A stretch of DNA of 64,000 bases. Origin: CALMEC01 sp963706315. Lineage in GTDB: Bacteria; Actinomycetota; Thermoleophilia; Miltoncostaeales; Miltoncostaeaceae. Below the pieces are notes generated by a model that saw nothing but the letters and a program-made list of their open reading frames with translations, was not told where the DNA came from and ran no database searches. Made by a program: the position numbers and the translations under genes. Shown here piece by piece: positions 58,638 to 64,000 of the stretch. The stretch lies in assembly GCA_963706315.1 (NCBI GenBank), contig CAVPMA010000015.1, positions 310,001 to 374,000 on the forward strand. The letters run 5' to 3'. Within the stretch, counting starts at the first letter, position 1. Each line of letters begins with the position of its first letter.

Positions 58638-60107
58638 ATGGCGCAGGCCGCCACCAACGCCCGGGAGATGCGGGCTCGCCTTGCCACGCATCCGCGCCGG
58701 CGCTGGTTCGCGCTCGTGGTCGTGGCGAGCGGCATGTGGCTCTCGGTCATGAACATCAGCATCGTCAACATCGCGATGCCGTCCATGGCGCAGGATCTCG
58801 GCGTCGATCTCGCCGGTATCGCATGGGTCGTCACCGCCTTCTTCGTCACCCAGGCGACGCTCCTGCCCGTCGCCGGCCGGGCCGGCGACCTCTACGGCCG
58901 TCGACGCGTCTTCGTGACCGGCGTCATCGTCCTCATCGGCGGCTCCATGCTCTGCGCCGCGGCGTGGAGCGCCCCATCGCTCATCGCCTTCCGCGTCGTG
59001 CAGGCCGTCGGCGCGTGCGCGATGGCGCCGACCGCGGTCAGCTACATCGGCGAGCTGTTCGCGCCCCGGGAACGCGGCCAGGCCCTCGGGATCCTCTCCG
59101 CCGTGATCAGCATCGCCCCGATCTTCGCGCTCAACACGGCAGGCGCCCTGCTCGCCGTCTTCGGCTGGCGAAGCGTCTTCTGGTTCACGCCGATCGTCGG
59201 CGCGTTCGTCCTCCTCGGGGCGCTCATCGTCCTGCCGGAACTGCGCGGACCGGCCGGGCCGCGCTCGTTCGACCTCGCGGGGGCCGCCCTCGGCGGCATC
59301 GGCCTCCTCGGCCTCCTCCTCGCCGTCTCACGGGGCGAGGGCTGGGGCTTCGCCTCGCCGGCGACGATCGGATGCCTCGCGGTCGGCGTGATCGGCATCT
59401 GGCTGTTCGTCCGTCGTGAGCGCCGGGTCGCCGACCCGCTGCTCAACCTCGCCCTGCTGCGACTGCGATCGGTGCGGGCGTCGAACCTCGCCGCATGGGC
59501 GTCCGCGGCCGCCCTTTTCGGCGTCCTGATCCTCCTGCCCTTCTACATGGCGCGGGTACTCGGGTTCGGCCCGATCGCCCTCGGGCTCGCGATCTCGCCG
59601 ATCGCCCTGTCGTTCATCGTCGTCTCGCCGCTGGCCGGGCGAGCCTTCGCTCGAACCGGACCTGCCTGGATGGCCACGGCCGGCTACGTGATCTCCGCCA
59701 TCGGCGCGCTGGAGACGGCGCTCGCGGCGGGGACCGAGTCCTACGCGGCGATCGCCCCCGGGATCGTGCTGTTCGGCGTCGGTCTCGCGATGGCCTCGTC
59801 GCCGGTCACCACCAGCGCCATCAGCGAGGTTCCCAAGGACCAGCTCGGTGTCGCCTCGTCGCTGCCGAACATCAGCCGTTACACCGGCGGGGCCCTCGGG
59901 ACCGCAGTTCTGGGAGTGATCATGCACGCCGCGATCCCCCCCGGCGGGGAGCGCAGCACGGAGCGTGCCATCTCCGCCGTGCGCGAGTTGGTGACCCTCG
60001 GCTTCCGCAACGCCCTATTCGCGGCGGTCGGGTTCCTCGCCGTCGCGGCGTTCGCCGCCGTGCGCCTGCCGCGGATCGCCGGTCTCGGCACCGGGGTGCG
60101 GACATGA
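58638..60107 (+). CDS. MFS transporter, DHA2 (14-helix) type
   Basis: A 489-residue transporter. Motif ADLYGRRR-like (GRAGDLYGRRRVFVTG) and the ALGTAVLGVIMHAAIP end fit the DHA2 drug:H+ antiporters with 14 helices. ATG 58638 (GTG 58635 directly before it) is the start. Its TGA overlaps the ATG of the second MFS gene. Substrate unknown. Confidence 0.88.
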   Translation: MAQAATNAREMRARLATHPRRRWFALVVVASGMWLSVMNISIVNIAMPSMAQDLGVDLAGIAWVVTAFFVTQATLLPVAGRAGDLYGRRRVFVTGVIVLIGGSMLCAAAWSAPSLIAFRVVQAVGACAMAPTAVSYIGELFAPRERGQALGILSAVISIAPIFALNTAGALLAVFGWRSVFWFTPIVGAFVLLGALIVLPELRGPAGPRSFDLAGAALGGIGLLGLLLAVSRGEGWGFASPATIGCLAVGVIGIWLFVRRERRVADPLLNLALLRLRSVRASNLAAWASAAALFGVLILLPFYMARVLGFGPIALGLAISPIALSFIVVSPLAGRAFARTGPAWMATAGYVISAIGALETALAAGTESYAAIAPGIVLFGVGLAMASSPVTTSAISEVPKDQLGVASSLPNISRYTGGALGTAVLGVIMHAAIPPGGERSTERAISAVRELVTLGFRNALFAAVGFLAVAAFAAVRLPRIAGLGTGVRT

Positions 60108-61312
60108 CCCGGGGATCCTGGCTGGCGTTCATCGGGATGGTCGTCTTCACGATGGGCACGAGCATCGTCACGCCGCTGTTCCCGCTCTACCGCGACCAGT
60201 TCAACCTCTCCGCAGGGACGATCACCCTCCTGTTCGCCACGTACACCGCCACCGTCGTCCCGACCATGCTGCTCGCCGGGAACCTGAGCGACTGGCTGGG
60301 ACGCAAGCGGCTCATCCTCCCCGCGATGGCGACGATCACGGCCGCCTCGCTGCTCTTCGCATTCACGACCTCGGTGCCGTTGTTGTTCGCAGGACGCTTC
60401 CTGCAGGGGCTCGCTATCGGCATGTTCCTTGGTGTCGGCGCGGCGTTTGTCGTCGACGGCGCCCGGCCCGAGAAGCGCGAGGCGGCCGCGCTGCTCGCCG
60501 GGGTGGGCTTTCGGCTCGGATTTGGCCTCGGCCCGGGACTCGCCGGGCTCCTCGCCCAGTACGGCTCCGACCCGATCCACCGGCCCTTCCAGTGGCACGC
60601 TTTGCTCATGGTCGTCGGGATCCTCGCGATCGTGGCCGCTCCGGAGACGCTCAAGCGCCGCAGCGGCCGGGGCCTCAAGGTCAGGGTCGGCGTTCCCGCC
60701 GGACAGTTCCGGGCCTTCGCCACCTTCGTCGCGCCGGCCGGGTTCCTCATGAGCTTCCTCGACGCGACGCTCCTGTCGCTCGTCCCGCTCTACATGGTCG
60801 AAACGCTCGGCGTGCGGAACCTCGCGCTCGTTGGGCTCGTCGGATTCCTCATCCTCGCGACCGGTGGCCTCACCGCGCTCGTGTTCCGGCGGATGGAGCC
60901 GCGGCGCGCGGTCATCACCGGCGTCGCTGCGTCCACGATCGGGTCGCTCCTCGTGGTCGGCGCGTCGGTTGCAGGCACCGCCGCGCTGGTGATCCTCGCC
61001 GCCGCCGTGATCGGCTTCACCAATGGGCTGATCCTCCAGGGCGGCACGACGATCTGCAGCTGCGTCGTGCCGATGCACGAGCGAGGGAAGCTCGTCTCGG
61101 CGCTCTTCATGTGCTGCTACGCAGGTACGGTGCCGAGCGTGGCTCTCGGGTACCTCTCCCGCGCGATCGGACTGACGGCGACAATGGCGGTGTTCTCCGC
61201 GGTCGCCGGGCTGATCGCGTCGTTCGTGCTCGTCGTCGGCCGCCGCAACTTCCGCGAGGTCATCGTCTACCGGGAGCCACTGCCCATCCCCGCGGAAGTC
61301 CAGGCGGCGTGA
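60104..61312 (+). CDS. MFS transporter, 12-helix type
   Basis: A 402-residue transporter with the MFS loop 2-3 motif GNLSDWLGRKRLIL (residues about 59-72). It is different from the MFS protein it overlaps by ATGA. Paired MFS genes suggest both move related compounds in one operon. Substrate unknown. Confidence 0.88.
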   Translation: MTRGSWLAFIGMVVFTMGTSIVTPLFPLYRDQFNLSAGTITLLFATYTATVVPTMLLAGNLSDWLGRKRLILPAMATITAASLLFAFTTSVPLLFAGRFLQGLAIGMFLGVGAAFVVDGARPEKREAAALLAGVGFRLGFGLGPGLAGLLAQYGSDPIHRPFQWHALLMVVGILAIVAAPETLKRRSGRGLKVRVGVPAGQFRAFATFVAPAGFLMSFLDATLLSLVPLYMVETLGVRNLALVGLVGFLILATGGLTALVFRRMEPRRAVITGVAASTIGSLLVVGASVAGTAALVILAAAVIGFTNGLILQGGTTICSCVVPMHERGKLVSALFMCCYAGTVPSVALGYLSRAIGLTATMAVFSAVAGLIASFVLVVGRRNFREVIVYREPLPIPAEVQAA

Positions 61313-62319
61313 AGCTCTCGGTGTTCTTCGCCCCGGTCCGGGACACGCCGGACCACATTGCGCTGGCCGAGCGACTCGGGTTCGCGCGGGCTTGGTGCTA
61401 CGACTCGCCGCTGCTCTACCACGATCCGTTCGTGACCCTGGCCCGCGCGGCGGACCGGGCGCACCGCATCGGGCTCGGGATCGGCGTCGTGGTGCCGCGC
61501 CTGCGAACCCCGGTCGCCACGGCCGCCGGGTTGCGTTCGCTGGCGGCTCTGGCGCCCGGCCGGGTGGTCGCGACGGTTGGGGCCGGCTTCACGGGCCGCT
61601 TCACCCTCGGCCTCGGCCCGGTGCCGCTGTCCGACGTCGAACGCGAGGTGAGGGACCTTCGCGCGCTCCTCACCGGGGATGAGACCCCGCACGTGGAGGG
61701 CGGCATGCCCGTTCGCCAGATGCCGGTACGCGGTGCCGAGGGCGGCGCCGACGTGCCGATCTACGTCTCGTGCCGCGGGCCGCGGGCGCAGGCGCTCGCG
61801 CGGCGGCTCGGCGACGGGGCCATGACCGGCGTCTTCTACCCGGGTGGGCTGGGGCTCGTGCGCGAAGGCATCGGCCCTGAGATCCCGCTCGTGGTGCACG
61901 CGGTGGGGGCGGTCGCCGAGGCGGGGGAGCCGCTCGACAGCCCCCGGCTCGCGGCCGCCGTTGGCCCGGTCGTCGCCGTTGCCTTCCACGCGTTCTGCGA
62001 GCAGCCGTGGCGACTCGACGGGCTCGACCCCTCGCTGCGGGCCCAGGCCGAGGCCTACATTCGCGACGTCGGGGCCGCGCTGCCCGCGGAGCGGCGACAC
62101 CAGGAGCTCCACCGCGGGCATCTCACCGAGGTGGTGCTGCCGCAGGACCGCGCCGTGGTGAGCGCCGACAACCTGCGGCGGTTCGGATTCTGCGGCACCG
62201 CCGAGGAACTCGTCGCGCGCGTCGCGGACATGGAGCGCGACGGCGTGACCGAGCTGGCGATCCAGCCGGGCGGGGACATCCCGGGCGAGCTCCACCGGAT
62301 CGCGGAGGCGCTCCTGTGA
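61309..62319 (+). CDS. LLM-class flavin-dependent oxidoreductase
   Basis: A 336-residue luciferase-like TIM-barrel: VKLSVFFAPVRDTPDHIALAE start, RIGLGIGVVVPRLRTPVATAA and AGLRSLAALAPGRVVATVG. These fit F420-dependent oxidoreductases. GTG 61309 overlaps the MFS stop as GTGA. It is the third coupled gene of the unit and may modify the transported compound. Confidence 0.85.
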   Translation: MKLSVFFAPVRDTPDHIALAERLGFARAWCYDSPLLYHDPFVTLARAADRAHRIGLGIGVVVPRLRTPVATAAGLRSLAALAPGRVVATVGAGFTGRFTLGLGPVPLSDVEREVRDLRALLTGDETPHVEGGMPVRQMPVRGAEGGADVPIYVSCRGPRAQALARRLGDGAMTGVFYPGGLGLVREGIGPEIPLVVHAVGAVAEAGEPLDSPRLAAAVGPVVAVAFHAFCEQPWRLDGLDPSLRAQAEAYIRDVGAALPAERRHQELHRGHLTEVVLPQDRAVVSADNLRRFGFCGTAEELVARVADMERDGVTELAIQPGGDIPGELHRIAEALL

Positions 62320-63452
62320 AACGGCTCGTCCCGCTCCTGACCGGGATCGGCGCGCTTATCGCGCTCGGCGTGATGATCGCCCTGGTCGCGATCGGCCCCG
62401 GCGACGATGGCGGCGCCGCCGCCACCGGTAGCCCGTTCCCGGCCCGGGCGCTCACGGTCTCGGTTCAGGACGATCAGCTGCCGATCGTCTCGCCCGAGCT
62501 CATCGCGGGCCGCATCGACCGGATCGCGGCCAGCGGGGTCCGGTTCACGCAGGTGGACGTCTTCTGGGTGGAGATCGCCGCGAACCGTCCCGCCGCGCCC
62601 CGCGACCCGAGCGACCCCGCCTACTCGTGGTCGCGCTACGACGCGATCATCGACGGGCTCTCGGCACGCGGCATCGAGCCGATCGTCGTGTTCTCGCGAA
62701 CCCCCGGCTGGGCGAACGACGACAAGGGTCCCGAGTGGAGCCCGGACGGCGACGCGTACTCGGCGTTCGTCCGGGCCTTCGCGACGCGGTACTCCGGAGG
62801 CGCCCACGCGCGCGTGCGGCTGTTCGAGCCGTGGAACGAGCCCAACAATCCGCTTACGTTCATGCCCCAATGGGAGGGATCCGGCACGCAGATCGCGGCC
62901 GCCTCGCCCGCGCGATACGCCGACCTCCTGCGCCGGGCCTGGACCGAGGTGAAGGCGGTCTCCTCACAGTCGCTGGTGATCGGACTGAGCCTCGCGCACG
63001 TGGAGACCAGCGCACCCCCGACGGGCGGCGTCTCGGTGACCGACTTCATCCAGGCGCTGGCCGCGGACCCCCCGCCGATGGACGCGGCCGGGATTCACCT
63101 CGCCCCTGGCGGCGCGCCCAACGCGCCGTCGGAGGCAGTCCCGTCGTTCGCGACCCTGCCACGGCTCGTGCAGGACATCGACCGCGTCGCGCCCGGCGTC
63201 CCGGTCATGGTGACCCAGTTCGGCTACTCCACCCCTCCCGGCGGGCTGAGCGAGGCCGATCAGGCGACCTACCTCACCCAGGCGCTCGACCGGATGGCCG
63301 CCGTCCCCCGGATACGCCTCGCCGTCTGGTTCAGCCTCCAGGACACGCCGGAGCGCCCGTCCGGCCTCCTCCGGCTCGACGGATCCGAGAAGCCGTCGTG
63401 GACGGCCTTCGTCACGAGCCCAAAGGCGCTACCGTCGGGGGCGGGACCGTGA
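62316..63452 (+). CDS. Glycoside-hydrolase-like protein lacking the nucleophile
   Basis: A 378-residue paralogue of the 32096-33238 protein: N-terminal anchor (IGALIALGVMIALVAIG), TIM-barrel core with WNEPN (Glu175) and VWFSLQDTPERPSG. At the nucleophile site the paralogue has SETSY; here it is TQFGYS (Gln301). It is therefore likely inactive or a carbohydrate-binding form. GTG 62316 overlaps the LLM stop, and it overlaps rlmN. Confidence 0.78.
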   Translation: MKRLVPLLTGIGALIALGVMIALVAIGPGDDGGAAATGSPFPARALTVSVQDDQLPIVSPELIAGRIDRIAASGVRFTQVDVFWVEIAANRPAAPRDPSDPAYSWSRYDAIIDGLSARGIEPIVVFSRTPGWANDDKGPEWSPDGDAYSAFVRAFATRYSGGAHARVRLFEPWNEPNNPLTFMPQWEGSGTQIAAASPARYADLLRRAWTEVKAVSSQSLVIGLSLAHVETSAPPTGGVSVTDFIQALAADPPPMDAAGIHLAPGGAPNAPSEAVPSFATLPRLVQDIDRVAPGVPVMVTQFGYSTPPGGLSEADQATYLTQALDRMAAVPRIRLAVWFSLQDTPERPSGLLRLDGSEKPSWTAFVTSPKALPSGAGP

Positions 63453-64000
63453 ACGGCCAACTCGAGACATTTCTGTCGGAACTCGGCGAGCCGGCCTACC
63501 GGGCCCGGCAGGCGGCGGAGGCGAAGCGGCGCGGCGCGTCGGACTGGGAGGGCGTCACCAGCTGGCCGAGAGCGCTCCGTGAGCTCGTCGGCGAATCGCT
63601 CGATCTGTGGGCCGTGGTGCCGGAGGCGAGCGCCGCCTCACGCGACAGGACGGTGAAGTGGGCGCTCCGGGCGGGCGACGGCGCGCGGATCGAGACCGTG
63701 TCGATCGCGCACGCGCGTGGGCGCCGGACGGTGTGCGTGTCGAGCCAGGTGGGTTGCGCGCTGGGGTGCAGGTTCTGCGCGACCGCGCAGCTCGGCGCGG
63801 GGCGCAATCTCACGGACGAGGAGATCGTGGACCAGGTGACGCTCGCAGCGACCGCGGCCGAGCGGGACGCGGCCCACGTCTCGAATGTGGTCTTCATGGG
63901 GATGGGCGAGCCCCTCCAGAACCTCACCGCAGTCCTCGAGGCCTGCCGGCGCCTCTGCGACCCGGCCGGTCTGGGCCTGTCACCGCGCAAGGTCGCGATC
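63449..64000 (+). CDS. rlmN: 23S rRNA (adenine2503-C2)-methyltransferase RlmN, partial
   Basis: The 184 visible residues cover the N-terminal region and the radical-SAM site CALGCRFC (Cys103, Cys107, Cys110), followed by GRNLTDEEIVDQV and VVFMGMGEPLQN. RlmN methylates A2503 of 23S rRNA. It runs off the right edge of the window, missing the C-terminal part with the second catalytic Cys. GTG 63449 is coupled to the upstream gene by GTGA. Confidence 0.93.
   Translation, partial: MNGQLETFLSELGEPAYRARQAAEAKRRGASDWEGVTSWPRALRELVGESLDLWAVVPEASAASRDRTVKWALRAGDGARIETVSIAHARGRRTVCVSSQVGCALGCRFCATAQLGAGRNLTDEEIVDQVTLAATAAERDAAHVSNVVFMGMGEPLQNLTAVLEACRRLCDPAGLGLSPRKVAI

Overview
This is a very GC-rich bacterial chromosome segment. 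GTG starts are common and many neighbours are coupled through 4-nt NTGA overlaps. The left end carries the conserved origin-proximal block rpmH-rnpA-yidD-yidC-khpB-rsmG-parA-parB, with a cluster of DnaA-box-like hexamers upstream of rpmH and a near-perfect parS site between khpB and rsmG. Together with F420/flavin-type luciferase-like oxidoreductases, an RskA-type anti-sigma remnant, an LppX/LprG-like lipoprotein and GerMN/YkuD proteins, this suggests an actinobacterium, plausibly of the Thermoleophilia type. The lineage is an inference from gene content.

Layout. (1) 1-5400: origin and partition block, with a partial GHKL ATPase on the minus strand at the left edge. (2) 5400-8430: tRNA-Ile, a bifunctional nuclease, chorismate mutase, a decayed ECF sigma/anti-sigma locus, and tatA-tatC. 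(3) 8425-24873, minus strand: a surface-polysaccharide cluster with an ABC ATPase, UDP-glucuronate decarboxylase, GT2, a GT39-like membrane transferase, a MurJ-family flippase, two PQQ-type beta-propellers, a Wzz-like protein, an ATP-grasp protein, the initiating sugar-phosphate transferase, three GT4 enzymes and an O-antigen ligase/polymerase. A 156-bp nested inverted-repeat element sits just upstream of the initiating transferase. (4) 25019-27655: one plus-strand PAS-GAF-GGDEF-HD-GYP protein lies between this and a second minus-strand glycan operon (27668-35483) holding GT4, a Wzy-like protein, a FlgD-like Ig protein, a methyltransferase, a glycoside hydrolase, a secreted protein and an LLM oxidoreductase. 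(5) 35599-42904: a lipoprotein, mog-moaC-otsA, an M28-like membrane protein that seems to have lost its metal ligands, a TetR regulator, and moeA. The last two converge on one AAG repeat that encodes both C-terminal tails. (6) 42964-55131: GT2, an L,D-transpeptidase, an OpuAC-like binding protein, several membrane proteins, an endonuclease/phosphatase and a class A penicillin-binding protein. (7) 55266-58459: HAD phosphatase, then the minus-strand unit trxB-trxA-FmdB-CsoR/CstR with a matching operator before trxB. (8) 58638-64000: a plus-strand coupled unit of two MFS transporters, an LLM oxidoreductase, a glycoside-hydrolase-like protein and rlmN, which runs off the right edge.

How the genes fit together. 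Much of the window serves the cell envelope. Lipid-linked glycan is started by the sugar-phosphate transferase, extended by GT4/GT2 enzymes, flipped by the MurJ-like protein, and polymerised or ligated by two Wzy/WaaL-like proteins under a Wzz-like regulator. c-di-GMP turnover is encoded between the two glycan operons. PBP and L,D-transpeptidase act on peptidoglycan. The thioredoxin unit looks autoregulated by a persulfide- or metal-responsive repressor. I see no CRISPR array, insertion sequence, prophage or rRNA gene.
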